From assembly GCA_002449555.1 (NCBI GenBank), contig DJXA01000031.1, positions 1 through 7,581 on the forward strand: a DNA stretch of 7,581 nucleotides. The letters run 5' to 3'. The notes under the pieces were generated by a model. It was not told the origin of the DNA and ran no database searches. It worked only from the letters and a program-made list of their open reading frames with translations. A program made the translations under genes and the position numbers. This DNA comes from Atopobiaceae bacterium UBA7016. GTDB taxonomy: Bacteria; Actinomycetota; Coriobacteriia; Coriobacteriales; Atopobiaceae. Below are positions 1-6,342 of the stretch, one piece after another; position 1 is the stretch's first letter, and each line of letters opens with the position of its first letter.

Positions 1-104
1 CCCGCTAGTTACGGTTAGCCTGTCGGTGTCCCACTCTTGATGCATGCCTGATAGACGATGGCTCGCAAACTCGCGATACTGGAGGCAGCTGTCCCAACAT
101 GTAG

Positions 105-353
105 TTGAGGGTGGTGTACCTGTGGGCTTCGTTGGTCTTCCCGTTTCGCTTTTCCTCTAACGACCTCATGAACGCTATCCTGCGCTCCCTTGCGCCTGCC
201 CACTTCCAGTTTGGCATCATCATGGGCTACTTCTTTGGCAAGCACCTCGTTACGGGAAACAAGAAGTACCGCACGCTCAGCCTGTGGGTGCCGGTGCTCA
301 TCCACACCTGCTGCAACACGCTCGTGCAGGTTCCGTACGTAAGGTGCGTCTAG
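105..353 (+). pseudogene. Remnant of a PrsW-family intramembrane protease (C-terminal core only)
   Basis: An open frame of 82 codons begins at a TTG immediately after an in-frame TAG (102-104) and has no recognisable ribosome binding site. Residues about 20-73 resemble the last two conserved membrane segments of PrsW-type proteases: a stretch reading RSLAPAHFQFGIIMGYFFGK (His33) and a second helix reading VPVLIHTCCN (His67). In intact PrsW proteins the first block is usually close to 'PGHAFFGVIMGY' and the second 'LLHGLYD'. Here the second has lost the usual acidic residue after the histidine. The upstream conserved blocks with the catalytic glutamates (EE..K and EN..Y) are absent: the three forward frames of 1-104 contain stops and nothing PrsW-like. 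The C-terminus runs straight into a terminator hairpin. I read it as a dead gene fragment left by deletion or recombination. Family assignment is from remembered motif similarity only. Confidence 0.5.
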
Positions 354-381
354 GGGGTAGCCCCCTGGACGCACCACTTTT
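343..381 (+). terminator. Rho-independent terminator after the PrsW-like remnant
   Basis: Arms at 343-357 and 361-375 (GGTGCGTC-TA-GGGGG and CCCCC-TG-GACGCACC) form a 15-bp stem with a 3-base loop, followed by TTTT at 378-381. The only non-Watson-Crick position (351/367) is a U-G wobble in the + strand RNA but an A-C mismatch in the opposite RNA. Together with the T-tract this points to + strand use. The stop codon TAG of the remnant (351-353) lies inside the left arm. Confidence 0.7.
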
Positions 382-440
382 CACAGCTGGAGCCGTGACG
401 CTCTAGCGCAAGCAAAGCGGCAACAAGCCCTTTTTTTCGG

Positions 441-1685
441 TTACGCCTCCGGTGCGTCGGGGACGAGGATCGTGACGGTGGTGCCCTCCCCTGGCGTGCT
501 TTCCACCGTCAAGGAGCCGCCGCATTGCCGCTCGATGCGCTCGCGCACATTCCGAATGCCCCTGTGCATCCCCCGCTCGTCAACCAGTACGGCGGGGTCA
601 AAGCCCACTCCATTGTCGGAGACGACCACCGCGTGACCGCCCGATACCTGCCTTGACTGAACCAGAATCCAGCCGTCCTCCTTGGCGAGAACCCCATGTT
701 GGATGGCATTCTCCACTAAAAGCTGCACGGTAAGCGGAGGCAGCATGAAGTTGTCGTCCTCGATCTCGTACCCCACGTGGATGTGAGGGAACATCTGCGT
801 CTCTATCTCGGCGTAGACGCGGACGTGCTCGAGCTCCTTGGAAAACGGAATCAGGTCGGGCTGGTCGAGCGTGGCAAGGTTCTGGCGCAGGTACGTCCCA
901 AACTGCTCGATGACATCAGCTGCGGTCTCTGGCGACGTCAGGCAGAGGTTTCGGATGGTGGCCAGTGTGTTGTACAGGAAGTGCGGCTGTATCTGCGCCA
1001 TCATGATCTGGACGCGCTGCTCAGCGGCAAGGGCGCGCTCGTACTCGCGCACAAACTGCAGGTGCAGCCAGAAGTAGTAGAGCGCGCTGCCAATCACCAT
1101 GGCGATGGTCAGGAAGCTCTGGGGTTGCGGCACGGCGCCAATATGGCCATCGGCCAGTAGCGCCAGCAGGATCATGACCGTCACGAAAAACGGGGTCAGG
1201 GTCTCCATGCGTGCGGAGAGGCGGTATTCACGAACCGTCAGGAAGACGAGCTCGGCCAGCAGGATCAGGCTCGTGATCAGGCAGCTGGAGCTGAGGATGG
1301 GAAGGCCGCTTCGGTAGTGGTTGGCGGCGTCGATGGTGAAGCACACGTCGGAGAAGAACGCCGTCAGGTGTATCGCGGCATTGACGCCCACCAGGCACCA
1401 TTCCGCGGTGTAGCGCCGCGCAGGGCGCACGACGTGCAGGAACAGCAGCAGGACGATGGGGCGTATGCAGTAGCCAAGGATAGAGTCCGCGATACGGAGG
1501 CCGATGGCAGGGGTTCCTGTCGCCAGCACGTAATCTAGGTAGTTCTGCCCCATCAGCACAAAGACGAGCACACAGATGCCCAGCATGGTGCGCTTCTGTT
1601 GCTTGCGCAGGTACGGGTCGATGGCCACCGCGGCCGTCAGGCCAAACAGCAGCAGCGCGCTGGGCGCAACGCAGAGCAGCTCCAC
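441..1685 (-). CDS. LytS/YesM-type multi-span membrane sensor histidine kinase
   Basis: Residues are numbered from the GTG at 1685. Residues about 1-210 are hydrophobic and form roughly six membrane segments (about 5-22, 33-55, 66-86, 96-116, 133-151, 164-182, with another at 190-207). A cytoplasmic kinase core follows. The phospho-acceptor is His235 in IQPHFLYNTL, the hallmark of the His_kinase (PF06580) family. The HATPase domain has the N box VENAIQHG (Asn326), G1 box DNGVGFD (357-363) and G2-like GIRNVRERI (376-384). Kinases of this class normally partner LytTR or AraC-type regulators, but none is encoded here, so it is orphaned within the window. It lies downstream of the lanFEG-like operon in the same direction, about 90 bases after it. 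The start is doubtful: GTG at 1685 has no ribosome binding site and begins inside the first helix. A GGAGG at 1735-1731 sits six bases before an in-frame ATC (1724-1722), which would add 13 residues (ending VQTYYV). The signal sensed cannot be told from sequence. Confidence 0.88.
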   Translation of the reverse strand: MELLCVAPSALLLFGLTAAVAIDPYLRKQQKRTMLGICVLVFVLMGQNYLDYVLATGTPAIGLRIADSILGYCIRPIVLLLFLHVVRPARRYTAEWCLVGVNAAIHLTAFFSDVCFTIDAANHYRSGLPILSSSCLITSLILLAELVFLTVREYRLSARMETLTPFFVTVMILLALLADGHIGAVPQPQSFLTIAMVIGSALYYFWLHLQFVREYERALAAEQRVQIMMAQIQPHFLYNTLATIRNLCLTSPETAADVIEQFGTYLRQNLATLDQPDLIPFSKELEHVRVYAEIETQMFPHIHVGYEIEDDNFMLPPLTVQLLVENAIQHGVLAKEDGWILVQSRQVSGGHAVVVSDNGVGFDPAVLVDERGMHRGIRNVRERIERQCGGSLTVESTPGEGTTVTILVPDAPEA

Positions 1686-1721
1686 GTAGTAGGTCTGGAC
1701 GAATGTGTCGATTGCCTCGTT

Positions 1722-1735
1722 GATGGGTGGCCTCC
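1722..1735 (-). promoter_or_regulatory. Ribosome binding site pointing to an ATC start of the LytS-like kinase
   Basis: Reading the minus strand, GGAGG (1735-1731) is followed by six bases and then ATC (1724-1722), in frame with the kinase. No ATG, GTG or TTG occurs in frame between the upstream stop TAG (1769-1767) and GTG 1685. This is the strongest translation signal near the gene, so ATC may be a rare initiation codon like those known for infC-type genes, or a single-base change from ATG. Confidence 0.5.
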
Positions 1736-1760
1736 GATCGCGTCTTCGTGGCTCCCCTCG

Positions 1761-1766
1761 ATAATA
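1761..1766 (-). promoter_or_regulatory. Candidate -10 element for the LytS-like kinase
   Basis: TATTAT on the minus strand matches TATAAT at five of six positions and lies in the only AT-rich patch of the gap after the lanG-like gene, about 37 bases before the ATC start. No convincing -35 was found at 16-18 bases upstream, so the kinase may have a weak or activator-dependent promoter, or depend on read-through from the transporter operon. Confidence 0.3.
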
Positions 1767-1789
1767 CTATTCCCCGCTGCAGCTTGTTT

Positions 1790-1809
1790 CTGCCCCACTT
1801 GTTCGGGCC
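1790..1809. repeat. Partial copy of the REP-like sequence found at 6308-6342
   Basis: The + strand 20-mer CTGCCCCACTTGTTCGGGCC matches 6323-6342 counted as CTGTCCCACCTGTTCGGGTC (6323/6324-6342 region) at 17 of 20 positions. All three differences are transitions. Both copies lie at the 3' end of a minus-strand gene in the same orientation. This copy lacks the second inverted arm, so it would not form the long stem-loop seen at 6308-6342. Confidence 0.4.
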
Positions 1810-1813
1810 GGAG

Positions 1814-2548
1814 CTAGGCCGTCTTTACGTCAAGGCGAGCGAGAACGAGGGTAGCTGCAGCGAGGGCGACTGCGGTGAACAGGGCGGTGGAGACAAGAAA
1901 CGGAACAATCTGCGCTGCGTCCAGCGCGCCGTTTCCGTTGCTGTTGAGCGCCACGACCACCAACCCGTACGGCCAGGCCAGGGCTTTGTCGTACGCATGG
2001 GCGAAGAACCCGATCAGACCGCCGATGACCGCCACGCCCACCGGCGCGGCAAAGTTGCGGACGAGAAGCGAGACCAAGAGCTGACACGCGATCGGCGCGA
2101 GGCCTCCCACCCATGCCATCACGAGCCAGAGCGCAAACTCAGGCCCAGGCAGGCCGGGAAGGCCCACGAGCTTGCCGCAGCCTACGAAGAGTGCGCCCGT
2201 TGCGACGAGTGCCACGGCCAGCATAAGCCAGGCGACGAAAAGCTTTGCCATCAAGATGCTCACCATTCCAACAGGCGAGGTCATGAGCAGATTCCAATTG
2301 GTACCGCGATGCTCAAGCCGCATAAGCCACGAGCATGAAGCGCCGATGAGCGCATGGAGAAAGAACATGCCTGCAAAGAGCGTGTGCTGGGTCCAGAGGT
2401 CAAACCACCCAAGCTTGAGGATGGCCAGGTTGCTCACGTAGTTGAAGGTGCCGATGGCAGCCGCCACTACTGGCAGTGCCACGAAGGCGATCCAGATGGG
2501 CGCGCGACGCAGCTTGATGAGCTCCGCGCGCAGGGTTGAAGCGAGCAT
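1814..2548 (-). CDS. lanG: LanG-like (MutG/EpiG-type) lantibiotic-resistance ABC transporter permease
   Basis: This 244-residue polytopic membrane protein has six predicted helices (about 17-37, 55-77, 97-125, 138-162, 168-188, 213-236), the size and layout of ABC2_membrane_4-type permeases in LanFEG transporters. The N-terminus reads LRAELIKLRR, a usual lead-in to helix 1. After helix 2 comes the cytoplasmic motif MRLEHRGTNWNLLMTSPV (76-93), the 'E..n.w..LL..P' element typical of these permeases, presumed to contact the ATPase. The ATG at 2548 is one base after the stop of the preceding permease and has AAAGGAG (2562-2556) seven bases upstream, so translation is probably coupled. With the partner permease and ATPase it should form the exporter that removes cationic antimicrobial peptides or lantibiotics from the membrane. 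Assignment as G rather than E rests on gene order; the peptide substrate is unknown. Confidence 0.82.
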   Translation of the reverse strand: MLASTLRAELIKLRRAPIWIAFVALPVVAAAIGTFNYVSNLAILKLGWFDLWTQHTLFAGMFFLHALIGASCSWLMRLEHRGTNWNLLMTSPVGMVSILMAKLFVAWLMLAVALVATGALFVGCGKLVGLPGLPGPEFALWLVMAWVGGLAPIACQLLVSLLVRNFAAPVGVAVIGGLIGFFAHAYDKALAWPYGLVVVALNSNGNGALDAAQIVPFLVSTALFTAVALAAATLVLARLDVKTA

Positions 2549-2549
2549 G

Positions 2550-3296
2550 CTAAATCTCCTTTCGCGAGAATGCGGCGCACGTCAAGGCACATGCCGCGAA
2601 CAAGAGCGAGACTGCCAGCACATAGTCGAAAAGCGGCAACGGCGCCTCGGAGAACACGGCCGCACCGGCTCCCGCGCCCCAGTCAACGCGCATCGTCGTG
2701 AGCAGGGTGAAGTAGCCGCTGGGAATGAGGCGTTGCAGCGCGGTAGGCAGGAAGCTTGAGAAGAGGCCCGCCAGTGAAAGCGTCAAGCCGCACGCGATGG
2801 CTACGAACTGGTTTTCCCACGTGATGGCGATGGCTCCGACGATTGACACCATGCAGAAGCTCGACACAAGCTGCGAGAGGGCAAGCGATACCCACGAGCC
2901 CTGGGCGGGCAGGTCAGAGAACTGCCACATGCGACCGATGACTGCAATGCCCGCAAGCTCCAGGGCAACCGCGAAGGCCATGACGAGCATCACACACACG
3001 AGCTTGGCTGCAAGCAGGCCCTCCGTTCGCTGCAGGCAGAGCAGCTGCTTCCACGCGTTGGCCTCGTGGTCAACGTCTGCCACGCGCGACGCCACCACCG
3101 ACGCAAGGAGCGACAGGAAGACCGAATTCATGATGGGCGCAGCGAAGAACAGAGAGTGCCAGCCCCTCGGACTTGCCATGCCCTCCCCGTGCGCATCTAC
3201 GTAGAGCCACGCGAGCACGGCCGCAACCAGGGCGAACGCCATAAGCGGCACCCGCTTGCGCCGCAGCTTTGCAAACTCAAGCACCAGGTTTCTCAT
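2550..3296 (-). CDS. lanE: LanE-like (MutE/EpiE-type) lantibiotic-resistance ABC transporter permease
   Basis: This 248-residue protein has six predicted membrane helices (about 17-33, 50-71, 95-120, 136-158, 162-186, 223-243). Its basic N-terminus, LEFAKLRRKRV, resembles that of the neighbouring permease. The cytoplasmic loop after helix 2 holds VDHEANAWKQLL (75-86), the counterpart of the E..n.w..LL element in the second permease, so the two are probably diverged paralogues forming a heterodimer. The ATG overlaps the ATPase stop codon as ATGA (3296-3293), and GGAGG at 3308-3304 lies inside the ATPase coding end, seven bases upstream. Both facts indicate strict co-translation. The role is the membrane half of a LanFEG/CprABC-type exporter giving resistance to lantibiotics or host cationic peptides. 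Known families with this layout include MutFEG, EpiFEG and clostridial CprABC; which is closest cannot be settled by eye. Confidence 0.82.
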   Translation of the reverse strand: MRNLVLEFAKLRRKRVPLMAFALVAAVLAWLYVDAHGEGMASPRGWHSLFFAAPIMNSVFLSLLASVVASRVADVDHEANAWKQLLCLQRTEGLLAAKLVCVMLVMAFAVALELAGIAVIGRMWQFSDLPAQGSWVSLALSQLVSSFCMVSIVGAIAITWENQFVAIACGLTLSLAGLFSSFLPTALQRLIPSGYFTLLTTMRVDWGAGAGAAVFSEAPLPLFDYVLAVSLLFAACALTCAAFSRKEI

Positions 3297-4195
3297 AGTG
3301 ACGCCTCCGATCCCGTCAGCGCAAGGAAGATGCCCTCGAGGCCTTCGTTGCGCTCCTCAAGACGCACAATGCCGATGCCCTCGCGCGCGAGGCTGAGCGT
3401 CATCCGCGCCACGGGCTCGTCATCAACGGCGGGGACGCGCACCCATCCGTCCGTGCCGCAGGAGGCGTTCAGCAGCCGAGCTGCGCGCTCGTTGTCCGTG
3501 GTACGCAGCTCAAGCCATCGGCGCGCCCTCGCATGAAGCTCGCCCAGAGGTCCCTGCCACACCATGCGCCCGTGGCTGATGATGCCCACGTGGTCGCTCA
3601 TCTGGTCAATCTCGGACAGCAGGTGGCTTGACACCAGCACGGTACAGCCACGCTCGGCGGGAAGGCGGCGTATCAGCTCCCTGATCTCCTGGATGCCCGC
3701 GGGGTCCAGGCCGTTCGTTGGCTCGTCAAGAAGCAGCAGCTCAGGATTGCCCATAAGCGCCGCCGCCAACCCAAGGCGCTGCCGCATGCCCAGGCTGAAC
3801 GCACCCACGGGCTTGCTGCCGGTGTGGTCGAGGCGCACGGTGGCCAGCGCTTCGCCAATGCTTCGCTTGGGCAAGCCACGCAAGCTGCGCACCACCTCAA
3901 GGTTCTCACGCGCGGTGAGGTGCGGGTAGCAGCTGGGACTCTCAATAAGCGACCCCACACGAGCGTTGACCTGCACACGGTTGCGAGGCGTCACGCTCAT
4001 TCCCAGGACCGACGCCGAGCCCGCGCTCGCGCGCACGAGTCCCAGCAGCATCTTCATCGTGGTGGTCTTGCCCGCGCCATTTGGCCCCAGAAAGCCGTAC
4101 ACCGCTCCGCGCGGCACGGCAAGGTCAAGCGCGTCCACCACCTTGGTACCGCTGTAGGCCTTGGTCAGCCCACTCGTCTGGATGCTCAACTCCAT
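3293..4195 (-). CDS. lanF: LanF-like ABC transporter ATP-binding subunit (lantibiotic resistance)
   Basis: A 300-residue ATPase that drives the two permeases downstream. Motifs: Walker A GPNGAGKTT (37-45), signature FSLGMRQRLGLA (133-144), Walker B LLLLDEP (153-159) and the switch histidine in SSHLLSE (His191). At the Q-loop position the sequence is SLIESPSCYP, with Glu85 in place of glutamine. This E-loop is described as characteristic of LanF immunity ATPases (shown for NukF) and also occurs in BcrA-like drug-resistance ATPases. The last 80 residues form the C-terminal extension usual for this branch. An ATG at 4195 is chosen because GAAGGGAG (4208-4201) sits five bases upstream and homology starts at once (MELSIQTSGLTKAY). 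An in-frame ATG at 4264 would add 23 unrelated residues. First gene of a three-gene operon, divergent from its probable regulators. Confidence 0.9.
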   Translation of the reverse strand: MELSIQTSGLTKAYSGTKVVDALDLAVPRGAVYGFLGPNGAGKTTTMKMLLGLVRASAGSASVLGMSVTPRNRVQVNARVGSLIESPSCYPHLTARENLEVVRSLRGLPKRSIGEALATVRLDHTGSKPVGAFSLGMRQRLGLAAALMGNPELLLLDEPTNGLDPAGIQEIRELIRRLPAERGCTVLVSSHLLSEIDQMSDHVGIISHGRMVWQGPLGELHARARRWLELRTTDNERAARLLNASCGTDGWVRVPAVDDEPVARMTLSLAREGIGIVRLEERNEGLEGIFLALTGSEASL

Positions 4196-4264
4196 GTGAT
4201 CTCCCTTCTCGAGGTGCTTCGCATGCCATGATGGGCACCCAAGCTTGCGCGGACCTACCGCCAA

Positions 4265-4285
4265 CCTTTCGTTAGCCTTACGTTT
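4265..4285. promoter_or_regulatory. 11-bp-phased direct repeat: candidate operator for the OmpR-type regulator
   Basis: In the divergent gap, CCTTTCGTTA (4265-4274) is followed by CCTTACGTTT (4276-4285). The two units match at 8 of the first 9 positions with an 11-bp period, placing them on one face of the helix. Tandem half-sites at about this spacing are the usual binding arrangement of OmpR/PhoB regulators. The site lies 70-90 bases before the lanF-like start and 60-80 before the regulator gene, so it could serve either promoter. It is also the only AT-rich patch in this gap. I found no convincing -10/-35 pair on either strand (weak candidates: GATACT at 4321-4326 on +, TAGGTC at 4257-4252 on -). 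Confidence 0.42.
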
Positions 4286-4345
4286 TCACTGCGGCGTTGC
4301 GCGCGGCCGGACGCGGGGGCGATACTGGTGCCGAAGGAGGATGCG

Positions 4346-5050
4346 ATGAGAGACATTCACGAGGCGCGCATCTTGGCGGTAGAGGACGACCCGACGCTGC
4401 GCGAGGTGGTGTGCGAGCTTATCGAACGCGAGGGATTCCGCGAGGTACGCGGCGCCGGAACCGTTGCCGATGCCTTGACAACCTTCTCTACTTGGCGCCC
4501 TGACCTGCTGCTTATTGACATCATGCTTCCCGATGGCAACGGCTTCGACTTGCTGCGATCAATCCGGCAGACCAGTCAGGTGCCGGCCATCATCCTCTCG
4601 GCGCGCGACGAGGACGAGGCGCGCCTGCGGGGCCTGGGCCTTGGCGCCGACGACTACGTGACCAAGCCGTTTTTGCCGCGTGAACTGCTGCTGCGTATAT
4701 CTGCCGTGCTGCGGCGCACCTACGGCGCCGGCGATTCACCGAGGCTGCTGCGACTTGGACGAACGACCGTGGACATGGGCTCGGGTGAGGTGTCCAAGGC
4801 TTCCGGCGCGCGAGAGACGCTCACCTCGAAGGAGTACGCCATTCTCGAGCGCCTGGCGCGGAGCCGTGGGCTCATCGTCACCACCGACGACCTCGCCCGC
4901 GCCGCCTGGGGAGACGACTACGGTTACGGCAACGCGCTTATGGTGCACGTACGACGCCTGCGCGAGAAGGTTGAGGACGACCCTTCGCGTCCGCAGTGGA
5001 TTCTCACCACGCGCGGGTTAGGCTATCGCCTTGCAAAGGAGGAAGGATGA
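4346..5050 (+). CDS. lanR: OmpR/PhoB-family response regulator of the lantibiotic-resistance system
   Basis: This 234-residue protein has a receiver domain (about 8-122) and a winged-helix DNA-binding domain (about 136-230). Receiver residues are all present: acidic pair in AVEDDP (Glu13-Asp14-Asp15), phospho-acceptor Asp58 in LLIDIMLPDGNG, Ser85 in ILSAR and Lys107 in YVTKPF. The output domain shows LTSKEYAILERLA, the recognition-helix region NALMVHVRRLREKVED and the hairpin TTRGLGYRL, as expected of the family. ATG 4346 is chosen because GAAGGAGG (4333-4340) precedes it by five bases; the in-frame GTG at 4328 lies ahead of that site. The stop overlaps the kinase start (ATGA at 5047-5050), so regulator and kinase are made together. 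Divergence from the lanFEG-like genes implies that it controls them, as CprR and NisR-type regulators do. The gene symbol is by role, not by proven orthology. Confidence 0.9.
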   Translation: MRDIHEARILAVEDDPTLREVVCELIEREGFREVRGAGTVADALTTFSTWRPDLLLIDIMLPDGNGFDLLRSIRQTSQVPAIILSARDEDEARLRGLGLGADDYVTKPFLPRELLLRISAVLRRTYGAGDSPRLLRLGRTTVDMGSGEVSKASGARETLTSKEYAILERLARSRGLIVTTDDLARAAWGDDYGYGNALMVHVRRLREKVEDDPSRPQWILTTRGLGYRLAKEEG

Positions 5051-6303
5051 GACAGCCCGCCTTTGCGAAGACGCGCGAGGCGGTGCGCGTCCTTGGTTTT
5101 GCGGCGGCTTTTGCACTTGCCGCGCTTCTCGTAAGCGCGCTGGTCATGGGCGTGTTTGTGGGAGTCCTTGGCTTCCCGGACGGCGACAAAGGTCCCGCGT
5201 GGCCCGGCGTCGAGGAACTGTCTCAGGGCCTCACCCGCGAAGATGGCACATACCGTCTGGACGATTATGCAACTGATGCGCTCAAGCGAACGGGCAGGTG
5301 GGCAATGCTCATCGGTGCGGGAGGCGACGTCGTTTGGAGCGAATCGCTTCCTGCGGACGTGCCCGCCCACTACGAGATGGCTGACGTGGCCTCGTTCACC
5401 AGGTGGTACCTCAACGACTATCCGGTCTCTACCTGGGTGCGCGACGACGGCATCCTCGTGGTGGGCGCTCCCAAGGGCTCGGCCTGGAAGTACACCTACA
5501 CTACCAGCGAAAACTCCGTACTTCTGTCGCTCGGACTGATGCTTGCGCTGTTGGTTTCCAACATGATTGTGGCGATTATGGTTGCCCGTGCGTATGCGCG
5601 CAGGTCGTGGGCGGAGCGCGACCACGCTCGGCGCGAGTGGATTGCGGCGGTAAGCCACGACGTGCGGACGCCGCTCGCCGTGGCACTCGCCGATGCCGAC
5701 ACGCTCGCACGAGACGAGGTGCTTGGGACCGAGCAACGTATGCGGGCGGGGCGTGTGGAGAGCAAGGTGTCTGAGGTGGCATCGCTGGTGGCGGACCTCA
5801 ACGTGGCCAATCAGCTGAGCTATGCCATGGAGCCTGTTGACGCGACGGCCGTTGTGCTTGCGCCAATCGTTCGCTCTGTTGCTGTGGAAGCCTTGAATGA
5901 TGACGTGGACGGAAACCACCCCATTGAGGTTGACATCGCCGAGGATGCCGAAGACTGCCGGGTGCGGGGCGATGCCGCGCTGCTCAGACGCATGCTGGTG
6001 AATCTGGTGGGCAACAGCGTTCGGCACAATCCACAGGGATGCACGGTGAGAATTACGCTTTCGACGCTGCCTCATCGCTTCTTGCGAAGGGACCGGTGCT
6101 CTCTTGTGGTGGAGGATAACGGCAAGGGACTCTCTGCCGACATGCTTGAGAGCTTGCGTCGCGCGCCGTCCGGCGACCTGCCGGAGCACGGTCTTGGCCT
6201 GGTGATTGTTCGCCGCATCGCCCTAGCCTGTGGCGGCACGGCGAGCTTCACAGATGCAGCCGGCGGCGGCACCCGCTGCGAACTCACCTTCCCCCTCGCC
6301 TAG
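5047..6303 (+). CDS. lanK: Two-span sensor histidine kinase paired with the OmpR-type regulator (lanK/CprK-like)
   Basis: A 418-residue membrane kinase. Helices at about 13-42 and 157-181 enclose an extracytoplasmic sensor of about 115 residues that includes DVASFTRWYLNDYPVSTW (113-130) and LVVGAPKGSAWKY (137-149). I recall similar blocks in kinases beside CprABC-type transporters, but this needs a database check. The cytoplasmic part has the H box AAVSHDVRTPL with phospho-acceptor His204, N box LVNLVGNSVRHN (Asn323), G1 box DNGKG (357-361) and G2 box HGLGL (381-385). No HAMP domain is evident: only about 20 residues separate helix 2 from the H box. ATG 5047 is favoured because AAAGGAGG (5035-5042) lies four bases upstream and it overlaps the regulator's stop as ATGA; a far upstream start would read through the regulator. 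It probably senses a peptide antibiotic at the membrane and phosphorylates the regulator. Confidence 0.88.
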   Translation: MRQPAFAKTREAVRVLGFAAAFALAALLVSALVMGVFVGVLGFPDGDKGPAWPGVEELSQGLTREDGTYRLDDYATDALKRTGRWAMLIGAGGDVVWSESLPADVPAHYEMADVASFTRWYLNDYPVSTWVRDDGILVVGAPKGSAWKYTYTTSENSVLLSLGLMLALLVSNMIVAIMVARAYARRSWAERDHARREWIAAVSHDVRTPLAVALADADTLARDEVLGTEQRMRAGRVESKVSEVASLVADLNVANQLSYAMEPVDATAVVLAPIVRSVAVEALNDDVDGNHPIEVDIAEDAEDCRVRGDAALLRRMLVNLVGNSVRHNPQGCTVRITLSTLPHRFLRRDRCSLVVEDNGKGLSADMLESLRRAPSGDLPEHGLGLVIVRRIALACGGTASFTDAAGGGTRCELTFPLA

Positions 6304-6307
6304 CGCC

Positions 6308-6342
6308 GACCCGAACGGGTGCCTGTCCCACCTGTTCGGGTC
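6308..6342. repeat. REP-like long stem-loop between convergent genes
   Basis: GACCCGAAC (6308-6316) is repeated inverted as GTTCGGGTC (6334-6342). Pairing continues inward through GGGTG and CACCT (one G-U) to a 14-bp stem with a 7-base loop. It begins five bases after the kinase stop, and its right arm overlaps the stop codon of the minus-strand small gene (6343-6341). No T-tract follows on either strand, so it is not a classical intrinsic terminator, although it may end or protect both transcripts. The core GGTGCCTGTCCCACC looks like interspersed REP elements, and a half copy occurs at 1790-1809. Confidence 0.6.

Noticed and set aside
431..437. Run of seven T residues just before the LytS-like kinase stop, considered as a + strand terminator tail
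   Set aside because: The bases before it offer only a 3-bp GGC/GCC stem, and no + strand gene ends there other than the remnant, already terminated at 343-381.
1727..2338. 203-codon + strand open frame antisense to the lanG-like gene
   Set aside because: His/Gly/Glu-rich translation typical of a shadow frame. The opposite strand encodes a clear six-span permease.
4196..4264. 23-residue N-terminal extension of the LanF-like ATPase
   Set aside because: It lacks similarity to ABC ATPases and a ribosome binding site, while ATG 4195 has GAAGGGAG at ideal distance. The extension would also run into the divergent control region.
4196..4345. Search for a lanthipeptide or bacteriocin precursor gene in the gaps around the exporter operon
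   Set aside because: No short frame with a leader-like N-terminus and Ser/Thr/Cys-rich core was seen here, at 1686-1813 or at 6304-6340.
4996..5046. Upstream start of the lanK-like kinase inside the regulator gene
   Set aside because: It would overlap the regulator by 55 bases. The ATG at 5047 has AAAGGAGG and the usual ATGA coupling.
5023..6189. 388-codon open frame on the minus strand antisense to the sensor kinase
   Set aside because: Arg/His-rich composition without any motif. It mirrors GC-rich codon bias of a clear kinase gene on the other strand and has no ribosome binding site.
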